This document shows positions 27,701 through 42,300 of a DNA stretch of 64,000 nt, piece by piece. The notes beneath the pieces are model-generated. The model searched no databases. It was given only the letters and a program-made list of their open reading frames with translations, and was not told the DNA's origin. How positions within the stretch are numbered: the first letter of the stretch is position 1; each line of letters opens with the position of its first letter. The stretch spans positions 654,583 to 718,582 of the forward strand of contig VSDK01023828.1 of NCBI GenBank assembly GCA_009767595.1, read 5' to 3'. Made by a program: the position numbers and the translations under genes. The DNA is from Symbiodinium kawagutii. Its lineage: Eukaryota; Sar; Dinophyceae; Suessiales; Symbiodiniaceae.

Positions 27701-30700
27701 GGGGTACCCCTATTTTGGGAAACACCTACATGGGGGTATCGATGGTGGTACCTTCAACCACATTCCATGGGCATTCCCCTACCGACTTGGGACGATGGCC
27801 ACGGCCTGGAAACCATGGTCCGAATTAGATCTATGTAAAAGCCATGGAAATTGGCTGAGCATTTTGTGCATCGGTTTATTCTAGTGGTTGGATGAAGCAT
27901 GAATTAATTCTGTTGGTTGTTGTTAATTGATGACATCAGTTGTATAATTTAATGAATTTCATTCACAGCTAAAGCTATTCATGAAATCATGGGAAGCAGC
28001 TCCATGACATGCATGTTTGATGGCACTCGACTTGCGCTCTGTTGTCCAAGGTCAAATTCAGCAAACCCAGGGGAAGTACAGATGATGCAAATGTTTACAT
28101 GAACCAATAAATGCACATACATGTCGTCGGAGTACGGTAGTCCTACTTGGCTCAAGTGACGGCATTGTTTCACCCCATGGGATGTTTTCCAACGCCAGGC
28201 TCGATTCCCAAACGTTTGCGCGGCTGAGTCATGGGGGCCCTTTGCCATATTGGTCATTTACCATTTTAGTCATCAATCAACCATTGAACCATCAATTACG
28301 CATCTGGACGCCAACTGCATTTGTTTTCATTGCTTCTAAAGCACACCACTTGGGGTGGAAATTCCAGAAGTAGTTTTGCGATTTGTCAATCATACCCCAA
28401 CAAGAACATTAACATCCCCTATGAATGGAGAAACATGGACAACTTGCCTCCGTCTAAGGTAATCTCTTGCCTTGCGAGCCCAACTAGATTCCATCATCAG
28501 CGGGGCTGCTTGGTGTAGCGGTCTGAAATGCGAATTGTCAGGAACCTTGCAGCTTTGACATAGGGGGGGTTACCTCCGGGTCAGAAACTGTCAGTAGGGG
28601 AGTTCCTTCGATCACCAACTCGTATCAAAGTTGCTACTGAGCACCTAGGACCCCCCAAATCATCCATCAATAGTCAGTGATAGTAATAAACCAACTATTT
28701 TTTGGGCCCCCTATTTTGAGAAACCACCAAATCATCCTTTAACTTTCTCAGCCATTTATCGTAAGAAACCAAGCATTTTAGGGTTCCCTATGGGTTAAGA
28801 AACCCCCACTGCATCATTGACGAACTCATGAGGCCTTGGAGTAGTTGCTGACAAGCTGTTGGATTGTTCTGTTTATCCTTTGAGGGGTTGCAATCACTAT
28901 TGAGAATATTTGGTGTGAAATTCAGGTGACAAACCAACTTCGAAAACCTATTTTGACCCCCAAATCATCTAATTTCCAATTTTTCAGTAATAAACAAACT
29001 AGTGAGGGTGTCCTCTATTTTGAGAAACACCCATCCATCATCGACCATCATCGACCACCATCAACCATCATCACACAATATATCATCAACAACCAGGAAG
29101 CAGTTGATCTTAAGCTTCATTTCCCATCCTATCAGCCGCCATTAAGCAGCTGGTGGGGCACTGTAACCGTCAGTGGAGCCATGAACTGACCATGGTGAGC
29201 CAGCGCACCTGTTGCTGGTCTTTGAAACATAGCAAGCATCGAAGATCATCAAATCATGTGACATGCACCCCACAAGATGGGCAGTTGCGTCCGGGCACCT
29301 GGGTTCACAACTGTCAACGAGATGGGCAGTTGCTGGGCAGAAGTTTGCAGCAAAGATCCAGCTGGGAGCTGTCACCACGTAGGACAGCGCTAGGTCCAAC
29401 CACCAGTTTCCCTCATCCGTTCCCCTCTCGGCTTTCCCGTTACATGCTTCCCCTCCTCAACCTCGTTTCTTTGCGATAGTTGGGTATAGCAGTCCACGAT
29501 TTAAGCATGGTTTTCCGGTTTGAGCTCGCCCAACTGAATATACAGGACAACCCCCTACGCAGTATAACCAACAAATGCCAACAAGGGGCCCGTATGTTTG
29601 TGTATTTAAATGTACTTAATTGATATAATGTATATATGCGTCTAAGTCCCATTCTACTACCAAGGTACTTAACCAACAATGATCCTTTGTTCATTGTAGT
29701 GTTCACCCATGGTAATTCTTAGCTTCAGTCTTCTCATCCGTTGTTGCGGTTGCCAACTCAGGCCACATGAAGTGCCGGAGCGCGTTGTCATAAGAAGTGG
29801 AGCTATCTATGGGGGTACCCGGGGTACCCATAAACCATGTCAAGATTGATGGGTTTCACTTCGAAGTGTGGTGAATTTTAGGATGTTTCATGGTGTTTGA
29901 ATGTGTTTGATATTGCGTACCCATGCGTACCCCTATTGATGGACATTTGCCCACGTGCGTTGCGTGGCTCGAGACAGTAATACCTGTCAGCCTACGCAAG
30001 AGGTGGCTGATGAGCAGTACTCAGGTTTCGTCCTGACCGTTGGATGTTATGATCGAAGATGTTCATGAATGATGGAACCCTAAGTTGGTGGTAGAGCAGC
30101 CTACTAACCAGGATGGTTTTCGGAGCTTCCAAGCTGGATGATTTGGATGAGGGATTGTCTGATGAAATGATTGAAATCTGCAGCTGATCACTGGTATGTA
30201 CTCGTAGGTTGCCACAGCAGGTCGGTCAGTGCAAATTGTATTAAGATTGATGTGAGGAAAACCGGAAAACTCACCCTGGGTCGTGGCCGATGATGAGAAG
30301 GCCTATATATATATATATATATATATTATATACAATTGTTGTATATTGTTGTAAATTTTGAGGATTGTTGTTTGAGCACTCAATTACTATCACTAATCAA
30401 AGTTATGTAGTAGCAGCTAGCAGCAACCTATTTTGGTTGTACCACATTGTACCACCATGTCTACCATACTGTATTGATTGAGGTCCATGGCAGCTGCCCG
30501 TGACTTTCCACCGGGTACTTTGCTGCTTCCAAAACCATCCAGAGTTCAGTCAGGAATAATTCTTTGCTGCCATGGTTGGTCAATGATGGTTGATTGTGGT
30601 TGATTGATAATGGATAATAATGGATCATGGGGTTCTTAACAATGGATAATCAATGATGATTAATTAATGGTGAATATGATGGTTGATTAGGGGTGATCAT

Positions 30701-33262
30701 GGCTGACGGTTAATGGTGGAGTCATTGGTTGGGTTACATAATCTTTAGTGATGATGTCTCATATTTTGACTTTCCGGTGGCCGAAGACCTGAACGAAGCT
30801 GCTTGTGCGACTACTGCGGCTGCCTGGAGGAAGCGAAGCCGCCGAGACTTCCAAGCTATTTGACAGCCTTGGAATCAGGGTGGAACATGTCCAACCTCCG
30901 AGGTCCAAATTATTGGCTAAGAGCCACCAAGATAAAACCCTGAAGTGATGATCTTTAGCGCAAAAACATGGTGTGAAATCTTGACTTCTCCTCCCAGCTC
31001 TCAGCACCGGGCAACCACCGAATGAGTCATGCCAGTCTTGTGCCCTTCAAAGTAGGGGTGCTGCAATTGCGGAGATCAGTCACCGCGAACTAAAACGAAG
31101 GGTGAATTGCAGTGGACAGGCATCTCATCAGTATTTCATCAAACAGATGTACAATCATACATAATTACTAATTACATTGAATTTGCGTGTACTGATGGTG
31201 TATATTGTATGTATGATACATGTATATACATGTTTACATGCTTACATATGGGGTGAGTTTGCCATTGTCCAAGAGAAGTTGCCTTTGAACATTGTGTTTT
31301 TTCTTGTCAGTGGTGTCAGTACACGCATAAATAATATACATATTTTTCGTGTACTGTTTGCATGCATATGGGATGAAAAAGTGTTTGTATTTTTGTACAT
31401 GTATGACGGGGAAAGGGTGTTGATCTGATCAATGCTCAATGGTCCCTTTCTGGAATTAAATGTCGGATACCCCATCTCTACCTAAGACTTACCCTGAATC
31501 GCTTCTGGTTGTCTTGAAAACTATTTATACGACACGTTCAGCAGATTTTGAATTGATCAACGTACATTTTACCAAAGTATTAGGCCTGATGGGTTAAGAC
31601 AATTATAGATGAGCGCTGCTGCGGTTGCTGAATTTTGGCCCATCTTTGACTATTTTCAAGCTGAGGGAGTGTGAGGTGCCGAAATACTTGCTGAGCACGG
31701 TACATCCCCACGACTTTCGTCGTGTTGCTCTATTACTTGTTCATTGTAGGAGCCGTGAGGCCGCAGGTGATCATCCATCGGAACTATCCTTAGTAGATTT
31801 AGTAAACAACAGTTGTATCAAAACATGGTCATGTTACGTTCTCATTGCTGTGGATTGTGAACTCGTGCGCTAGGTAAACACCTCATGACCTCATGAATGA
31901 GGAGAATTAGTTGGTTTCCACAATGAAATATGATCACAAGTTGGGTACAGCCATGGCTTCTTCGATAGAACCACTGAAGTAGTTGGTTTTTACCCGTGTG
32001 ATGAACCACTGGCTATAAGTGGTATAACCCCCTATCATTTTCCATATCATTCTCTATACCCCCTATATGGTTGATATCCTGATGGACAACCCCATTAGCT
32101 AGGTCAACCCCTATACGGATTGTACGAAAACCACCACAGCGGAGGCCGTGGCACTTCAACATCGCCGGGTCCCGAGTGGCCGTGCAACGGAGCGTTGGTG
32201 CGGGGCCACAGGGTGGCGCCGGGGGGGGGGATGGCGGCGCCTTCGTGTAGCAACGCTGGTGATGGAGCTGCAATCATGGTGAGATGGGTGACTGATGGTT
32301 GATGGTTGATGTTTGATGATGGATGGTTGGTGATTGATGATCGATGGTGGATAGTCGATGGTTGATGATTGATGGCGGATGATGGATGACTGATGGTGGA
32401 TGATTGATGATGATTGTTAATGATAGTGAAACATCATGGCTGATGAGGTTGTGAATGATGGGTGCATGATGGTTCAACGGTGGTTTTGTGTCATTCCACC
32501 ATCATTCAGGACCATGCAGAACCTTGGCTGATGATCTCCCACAACTTGCCAGGACTTTATAGTTTTATATTATATCACAACTGATCACACACCATGTAGT
32601 TTGACCATGTTAAAGTTATGATTATCCAACAACTTGCCATCATAAAATGGCAAAGTATCCAACCAATCTGACCAAGACACTTGAGGCCATGAGTTGGATC
32701 CAATGGCTGAATATGACTGAAGGGTTAGGATGGCTTCCCAAGAGGTTATATATGTTTTTTTTTGTTCAGCAGTACCCCTATATACATATATATAAATATA
32801 TTTCTATGGTTCATCAGTACCCCCAAGGTGATTCTTGGACTGACTATGATGAACTATCCGTGGTAATACATCAGTAGTTGTTAATTGTTAAGCATCATCG
32901 TTCATAATCAATCCATCAACATCAGGATGATCAAGTGGTACTTGCCAAGCAATTTGTGTGTGTGTGTTTCACTTTTTTTCGAGTTGGTGAATCAATCATA
33001 GAAGCGAGGGATATGCAGTTGTTGATTACACACGTCCACTATAAAGATCAGTCTTTTAGTTGATTCGCTTCCCAGAAGCAGTAACTACCATTATAGGAAA
33101 ACCATAGATACTATAGCCCTCCTTTGAACCACCACAACAACCATCAAAAGCATCATTGCAGCTATCATTCCAGCCATCGTTATAACTTATTTGCATCACT
33201 ATAAGGTATACCTATCAATATAAGTGACATAATTAAGCATCATGAATCATCATCAACTTATG

Positions 33263-33304
<42 letters not shown>

Positions 33305-36300
33305 ACCATATAGAAGTTATAACTATCAACTTAGCCAAATCTTCGACTGGCCATCCACATCGTTGAAAACGGTCCCCGTTGCGTAACTGTAAACCCCGCG
33401 GGGTGTCCATGTGCCTAGCTGCGCAGGAGCTCCGGTGCGGATCACCAGCGCGCCGATGTGGGTGGTTGCATGGTTCATTGGTGGTCAAAGCTATGGTCAA
33501 ACCGGTGGTAAAGCCATGGCAAAGCTATGGTAAATCTATGGTAAACCTGAGGTAAAGCTATGATAAACCTGAGGTAAAGCTATGGTAAACCCATGGTCAA
33601 TCCATGTTTTACCTATGGTTTGGTAAACCTTCATGATGGTTAATGATGGTAGATGGATTATATGTTTCAACAAACGTGATATCTACAAATCATACATACA
33701 GGATGTATATGCCACGATTCATATTGAACGATGAGGTTTTTTTCATGATCATGGTTTGTGATGGTGAATTGATGGCTAATGATGGTTACATAAAGTGATG
33801 GTTGACTAATGTTCAAGATGGCAAATTGATGGTTGGTGACGGTTGATAAAGATTGATCATGGTTGAATGATTGATGTTTGAGGCTATTTGATAGTTAATG
33901 ATGGAAATTGATCATTAACGATTGCTGCTGTAGTGATGGTTGACATTGATGGTCGATTACAATATGCTTATGGTGGTTACTGGCGGCCTTTGATGATCAC
34001 TTATTTTGATGAATACTGACAACTGACTGATGATGGTTGAGAATGCTGTATACCAATGGTTGGCGATGGTTATGAATGTGTTGATGGCTAAGATGGTTCA
34101 TGATTACTAAAGGATACAAAAAGCAGCAATCATGAGGTACAAGGACATACAAAGTGCATAGTGGTACACTTGCTTGAAGGTTGACTTAAAGAACCCCACC
34201 TATTGAAGAATCCCTGCATGTTACTGAATGAAATCCTTCATTTCAAGGCGGTTGTCAGGCAGGAAGTTGAACAACAGTTGAATGACTAAAGTTCTCACCC
34301 ATGGCCCATGGTTGATGATGGTTGAAGGTGGAGACACCCGTGGAGCACGCCTTCTTGATTGGGTGTTGAATTGTTTCTGGCAGCCAATAACATGAGGGAC
34401 AGAAGACAGGCATTTGCTGATCCAAAAAATGCTGAAGCATGGTGACTCATTGGTTAAGATGGTTAAGGCTGCCTCGGTGGCCATCATGATCAATCATTCA
34501 TTTTAACTAATGGTGTTTGGGATCACCCGATCTTGACAACAAAATGTCATCACCACTTCCGGTAGCGAACTTTCCAGACACACCCCTTCATGCTTACGTA
34601 ATCTTGAGGTGGACAAACATTTTCCAGACGAAGCATATGGTGGTTTCTCAAAATAGGGATACCCTTAAATCATCCCAATACTAACCATTTGTAGTCATAA
34701 TAAACCAACCATTTTAAGGATAGCCCCATTGTGAAAAACGCCCATATTCAGAAAGCAGATGCTGAATCGCACCAGTGGTTGGACAGGCGAAATGATGGCC
34801 ATGAGCTCATTCGCACTGAGGTCGTATCAGCCATACTTCGCGCAGCCAAAAGTTGGAGGCGAACGGGACCACCGTTGTATACGTATCATTTAGTCATTAT
34901 GTAACCGGGGATGAGCATCATTTAACCCTTAGGCAGTAACCCGCGATAACCCCCATGTAGCCATCGTACTGGAAATATCATGAGTCCACATATACGATGA
35001 TGCATGATTATAGAGTTTATTATAGTTGTACGTACATCAATATTGATATAGATACAGGATACAACATTTGTTTATATAAATTAAAAAATTGACACATATT
35101 TTGTACATTCACCACTTTCCTGCCTAGTTTAGTTGGAATCTGCCTCAAAACCCAGGAAGGGATCAATGACCCGTCAGTACCTACCATGGGTGTTTTCCAA
35201 CAGCTCATTATTGGTAAACTTGACTGGATGAAATCACATGGCTTCGGATTCTCGGACTGTCACATGGGGTGCTTGGTTCAGTTATGTACACGCCTAGCCG
35301 TTGCATGACATCATGACTTTACCTGACACAACTGACACCCAGAATCACCCCATGGTTGGACCCCTTCAGGTCGTCTATGGCTGGTCGCTCATAGTCTGAA
35401 AGAACCAAATCCCACACATTTCACCCTAGGGGTACCTTCCATAGCACGGATTTCTTCACCACAATGTTTCCCCGCGAACATTTGCCTGACGCCTCAGTCA
35501 ATTTGCACCAGTTGAACAGGCTGTTTGATGGAACGATGATACTCAACTGCTGTTCAAGAACCAGGCAGAGCGTTATTGGAACGTTTGTTATTCTGTTATA
35601 CTGGAGGAAAATCTGCCAATAACCTCTACTTGTTCTGCCAAGATCAGCAAACAAACACACTTGGCCTTGGTCGCGTCGGCAGAAACCCTTTTGATCTTGC
35701 CCGGCGTTCCCAGACAGGTGCCGTGTTTCAGCCGCTGACACTGAAGGTGCCATGGTGGGCTGCCATGGAGGGCATGGTATCGCAGTTCACACCAATATCG
35801 CTGTTTAAGGAGCTGGTTTCCCACTTGGTGGTTTCTCAAAATAGGGGACCCACAAAAATGGTTCGTTTAATACTATAAATGGTCCTCTATTTTGAGAAAC
35901 AGCCAGTTGAGGACCACCTGGCCCTGGCCCGACTTTTTTTGTCTTAGCAAGGTAACTGGTCATCGAAATAGCCTAAGATGGCAACTGACAAGGCTTATAC
36001 AAGCCCTTACCAATCAGGCAATGGTAGGGCAAGGCTTCACACGTGCGCCATTTCTGGTTGGTTTTAGGTCCTTCCACGTGAGCACGTTGCACTGGTGGGA
36101 TCCTCCGGGGCTCTTTGGCAGCAGACGTGGGTTGGACCGTGGTGGACGTTGGTGTTGGAAGCAGTGGTGTTGAAGGCAGAGGTCATATCAAATGCCACAG
36201 AAATGGATAGAAATGGGTACTTGTCTTTATGTGAAAGAAGGGATCAATGTATGGTTGCAGTCAACGGGTGATCGTGTCTAATCAAGCGCGCAGATGTACC

Positions 36301-39300
36301 CCGCCCAAAATATACAAAGGTAGAAGTGTTATACGTAGAGGCTATATGATGGTATCCACAAACCAGTAACAGCTAGCAGTTCGGCACTCAATCCTATCCC
36401 ACAAAAGCTTTAGGATGGTAACTTTTCTACGTCCAAAAAAACTTGTGAAATTCAACACGAATTCAATCATTCCCAAGTAGATGATTTGTTGGATACAACC
36501 GGGGCAAATTCCTGGGCCGCCACACAGTCGGCACTGGAAATGATTCACAGTGGTGCAGTGGTACGGCAGGTGCACTCAGGTCATCTTAGGTCTCTCATGG
36601 TCATCTGTGCCACAGAAGTCCTTCCATGTCCTTATGCAGTGGCCAAACACCCCAGGTCCAGCATTTCAGGTCAAACGGGAGGCGTTTGGAGGCGGTTCGG
36701 GCCCAACAGATTGGCACATCAGCTGGGTATCAGGTGGTTGAGCTGCATCTTCGGGGGCAACCTATCACCTGATGCGTGCAGCGCACGCTGCATATCCTGA
36801 TGAATGGGGTGCCAGGTACCGGGTTGTGACCACCCTTGTGGCTCAAGCCTGGAGTTGTTGACCGGTGAGCGGTGAACTGACCGCCACGGTTGTCTTCGGG
36901 CGCCAAGGGATTTGTAGCTGCGAAGGTAATCCAATGTCTTTGTTGTATAGAGGTGTAAAGATGTATATCAATATCTATTCAATATCATCGATATTATTAT
37001 GTTTTTCTAGATGTATGTCCCATCATCTATTCAACATCATCTTTGACATTCTGTAGTAAACTCAAGTTCTGAGAGCTGCACTGAGCCAATTTTGACTCTG
37101 CTGTTGGCTTCGCAGCTGAGGCTGGAAAGAGCACTCTCCTGGCAGGTGAAGAGCAGCCGGGTGGGCAGGTTGTGCGAGCTGTCGATGATGCTTACCCCTG
37201 GCTTCATCATCATCGCCGTCGTTTTCCTTAATTACGCACGGGAATATAACCCACAAGCAAACCAGTTGTATTGATAGCGGTTAATATGTTAAAGAAACCA
37301 AGCACGATTTATGATGCAATGCCAAGCAATCTGTGGAACGAATGCACCACCCACGACTGAACTAGGACCCAAGTCTTCAAGTGCTTGCTTCTGTTGTATG
37401 GGTCTGAACGTATCACATAGTAGCTTAGTGAAAGGGTCTGGACCTCTCACAATCAGGTGGACTAGAGAACCGACGAAGCACAGGTGGGTGATCACTCTCA
37501 TGCGCTGGTGGGTCATTACTGTTGATAGATTGCTGCGCCAGGTGACATGTTCTTTGCCTGCCTGGAGGGTACACCGTGCCGATAATGGAAGAGTTCTTGC
37601 ATCAGCGGGTTACGCAATCACTATATATGCTTGATGGATGCTAAGGGTTTGAATTTCTGAGTATCATTCTGATTCCGATTGGCTTGACTCACGGTTGATT
37701 TAACTTGATTTAACAGTTCTGTCAACTCGCTTGCTGACTTCCATGACTAATGACTGCATCATTACCATGGTGGATTATCATTACTACTACCTATGGTTGA
37801 CTCTTGGTTGTTTGATGATAGCTCACTAGTAGAGGGTTGTCTCATCACACGGTGTCAATCGTCATAGGTGGTGTGGGGCCAACACTTTCACTATCGCTGA
37901 CCATTCCATTGAATATTTAACGGATTAATTTTAATTGATATGTGTGTATGTATATATATATAGATTATATTATTAACATGGTTTTGCTACAGTCTACAAT
38001 TTTCACACATTCATTTCTAGTAGTGAAATTCTACATAGAATGTAGTGAATTAACGCATGAATTTCTGCATGTGGCGCCCCACGTGGCGCGAACAGGCCTC
38101 GGACGGTTGTTGCCCGTGGCTCACGGATCTTTACTGCTCGGAGACTTCGAGGTCGCGACCGTGGATCGAAAATCGTCTTGCGCGTGGGATTTGAACGAGG
38201 TGGTTTCTGGATGAATGGTTTAACTGATGGATCATCCAGAAAGTTTAATAAGATTATTTGATGAACCATTTTATTGAAACGTCAGGAGAGTGAGTTTTTT
38301 ATAGGGTGACCATCAGTTTCCCAACCTAAGCATGAAAACTGATGGTTCACCATCGTTTCAGGTCATCCTTCATGAGGTTAATGATAATCGTTCATCATCT
38401 TTCTGTCTAACCATCAGTGAACCAATGATTAAAGATCATGATTTTAATCAGGAAATCATTCATTACCATCATTGATCAATGATTTCAGATTGGGATGATG
38501 TTGATGGTTAGCAAACCACCTTCATCTAACATTTGGATAACAATCATTGTCAATTTGATTCTTTGTCAATTGTGATTGCATCACCAATAATCATGATAAT
38601 TACCAGCCACTATTGATCCCGTTGATCACCATTGTTCTTACTCGCTGATTGACCCCCTATCTAGTGTGCAAGGATATTTCAATCTCATTGTTTCACCATT
38701 GTCGACACCCACCGCCCACCGATGGCCATTAATTACTACTTTGTTAACCCCACCGGCCCACCGGCCATGATATTCATAATTCGCCATTCTTGCTGGTTCA
38801 CCACCAGTATTTAACTATGATATTCCCCAACAGTCCTTGACTGATCCCGACTCATCATCTTGTTGCTGGTTAACCATGATATCATGATTCTCCTGGAGTT
38901 AAACCATGGTATATCATAATATTCCCCAAAGTCACCCTGTAGTGACCCCATTTCTCCCCTATTGATCACAATTCTTTTTGATGAACACCATATTCCCTCT
39001 ACAGTATCTACACTAAAGCATGGTATTCCCCCATTAATGATCATATTCCCCATCAACTATCATATTCCCCATCAACTATCATGATTCCCCTACACTAAAC
39101 CATGATATTCCCCATCTTTTCACCCTACCCGACGGCGTCATTTCCCACTGAGTCTCCGCGCCGTAGCTCCCCAAACCGCGAGGCTCGCGAGGTGCCCCTG
39201 CAGCGCTGGCGCAAAGCCTTGCTCTTTGTGCCGCAGCAGTGGCTTGGCGCCGAGCAGTGAGACCACCCCAGATGTAGCTGGCTATGGCGAGCTGGGTCAA

Positions 39301-42300
39301 CATGAGCCAATCATGAGGAAAACCATGGTAAATGATGGGGAGCCAGGGGGACTAAGGGTTTCTCAAAATAGGATGGTTAATTATTCGAAGGAAGTTTAGA
39401 AGTCTAACTTCCGACAATATGGACAACTCAGCTAGGGCAGATCGCCTATGCAGATGTGAGAAAGAAGAGATGTGAGAAAGATGAGAGTGCGAGCGCGCAA
39501 AAATGTTAGGAAAGTCGCGAAATGCTGTGTTTTGCAAGGTTTCCGGGATCATGAGGGTCCAGAAGGGTACCTCGCTAAAGCGGCGGGTGCGGAGCACTGC
39601 GGCGAAAGGTGTGTGCAAAAAACGTGAAAAAACTTAGGCGCGAAGCACATTTGGAAGTCAAAATCGTAAAAACATGTCAGGTCCGGAGCACTTTTGGGAG
39701 ATGCAACTTGCATGGAGGGTACCTTAGATAATTATTCCAGGTATACCCCTCACGTCACAGAATATTTTTTTAGGAATACTTTTTTAGGAATATTTTCTGG
39801 CTGGGGGTATAGGCACCCCCCCGTGGGGGGTATACCTGGAATAATTTTGGTGCAACAATGAGTCCATAATTATTCCAGATTCATGTTTGTTTACCCACAA
39901 CATATTAGATAGGGTTGAATATGTGTTGGGATATGTTCATGCCTTTTAAATATTCTTTTGGTGGTTCAGGGGCTGCAAACCCATAGAATATTTTGAGGTG
40001 CAGTAGGGGGATGTTGGGGAATGGATTTGGTAGATGCTGGGGCTGTTCAATACCTTTGGACTGCCTTTGGGGAGACATCCAGGGATTTTCATAGGTAATA
40101 CATCTTAATATTCTCAGGGTATTTGAGATCCAAAACGCCATTGCAAAATGCAAGTTCAAGATACACAAAAAAACAGGTGGATGTGCAAGTACCTTGGAAC
40201 ATTTACGCATTAAATGTGCAGGTATGCTGGAATAATTTTCTTGTTTTTAATATTCTTGATGTAAACCAGTTCTTGGAATAAATTTTGAAATATAGGTACA
40301 ACCATCCTGGAATATTTCCAAAATTAATCCAGGGGGTCTGGAGGGGGGGGAGTATCGAAGGTATACCCCATCAACTTGCAAAATCGTTAAAAAAACCTAG
40401 GCGCGAAGCACATTTGGAAGTCAAAATCGTAAAAACATGTCAGCTCCGGAGCACTTTTGGGAGATGCAACTTCCAAAATCGTTAAAAACCTAGGCGCGAA
40501 GCACATTTGGAAGTCAAAATCGTAAAAACACTGCATGTTCGGAGCACTTTTAGAGGATTTCACGTTCAAAATCGTTAAAAAACCTGGGCGCCGAGCACAT
40601 TTGGAAGTCAAAATCGTAAAAACACTACATGCTCGGAGCACTTTTGCACGATGCAACTTGCAAAATCGTTAAAAAACCTGGGCGCCGAGCACATTTGGAA
40701 GTCAAAATCGTAAAAACACTACATGTTCGGAGCACTTTTGATGACTCATGATTCTCAAAACTGGCACGCTGCCTGCGCGCGAAGCAAGTTTTTAAGATAA
40801 AATCTTGTACCAAAATAAAAACTGCAATTTTACTAGCGTTTCGGGCCACTTTTCGGAGATGTCATATGATCATGAAAATTGGCACGCCGCCTGCGCGCGA
40901 AGCACATTCTCACGTCCGAAGTCGCAAAAACTCGTGGTTTTTAACAAGTTTTGAAAGTTGCATGTCCGAAAAAGTGCACGCGGCCAGGGCGAGAAGCACA
41001 TTTTGAAGCAAATGTGTCAAAACACAGCACGTTTTGACACTTTTGGAACACAGGAGACAAAAGTAGGAAAACACTTGCGTTTCGCGTCACTTTTCGTGCT
41101 TTATGTAGCACCATGCGCCTTTTCTGGCCGTGGTGCGCCGGATTTCGTCCATGAGTGTCCGCCTTCTAGCGCTTTGGACTGCTGACCTGGCTTGCTGGTG
41201 CGTCTTTTCTGATCGCCGCAAGTCTTTTGTGAACATGCGTCTTTTCTGACCGTGTCACAGCTGACTGTTTCCTGACCGGAGCAAGCAAAATGGGTGACGG
41301 CCGAAGGGTGTGCATGTTACAAGTTTGACAAGTTTGACAAGTTACCCAACCATCTATGCAAAAAGGTTTGGTAACTATGTTTGGTGGTTGGTTGCAAAAA
41401 TGAATATATACATATATATATATATGTATAAGTTCAAGAGGAAGTTTAGAAGTTTCGAGAATAAACTTTGACTAAGGAAGTCGACTTCGAACAGGAAGTT
41501 TAGAAGTCTAACTTCCGACTATATGGACAACCCAGCTAGGGTAGATAAATACAGAGATGGATAGATAGACGAATAGATGGCTAGCTAAATGAAACATGGA
41601 TAAGGAAACAGATAGATCAGCAGATAGAGAGAGAAACAGATAGACAGATAGATAGATAGACGAAAGATGGCTAGATAGGTAGGTGGCTACACAAAGAGGT
41701 AGTCAGATAGATCGACAAGTAGATAGTCAGATCCATGCGTGGCTAGATGGATAGACAGAGACATAGATGCATCAATAGATAGATAGCTAGATAGGTAGAT
41801 AGTTGGATGCGCAGATTCAGATAGCTAGATGGGTCGATAGATAGACAGATAGGTAGACGAAACGAGAGTCAGATAGAAAAGTAGATAGATAGTCAGGTAG
41901 ATGGACAGAAAGATAGACAGATGGACACATAGATGATCAGACAAATAATTCGGTAGATAGATAGACAAATAGATAGATAGGCAGATAGATAAATAGATAG
42001 ATGGACAGGTAGATAGATAGATACATAGACAGAAAGATGACGAGATAGATAGTGAGGTAGATAGAAAGACAAGTACATAGGCAGATAGATAAACGAATAG
42101 ATCATCAGATAGATAGATAGATAGACAGTCAGACAGACAGAAAGAAAACTGATCCACTGATAGAAAGATAGCTAGACAGATAGGCTGCCAGTCAAGTGGC
42201 CAGATCGATGCTCACATTGGTAGGAAGTCAGGCCCAAGTGATGTTCAGTTCTCGGATCCCTCGGACAATCAATCGTCGCAACCACAACTGCACACTCCTA

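Noticed and set aside
36486..36800. 104-codon + frame between the two Walker A halves
   Set aside because: No homology recognised, and it lies inside an intron required by the reconstructed P-loop.
38180..38200. Minus-strand GTTCAAATCCC, box B-like
   Set aside because: No matching T-stem, box A or acceptor arms; it overlaps the region just after a firm exon.
40381..40756. Regular 94-bp spacing considered as a CRISPR array
   Set aside because: Whole units are repeated, with no conserved short repeat separated by unique spacers; the genome is eukaryotic.
41825..42157. Minus-strand frame of repeated IYLS/SIYL, 110 codons
   Set aside because: A translation of the GATA microsatellite.
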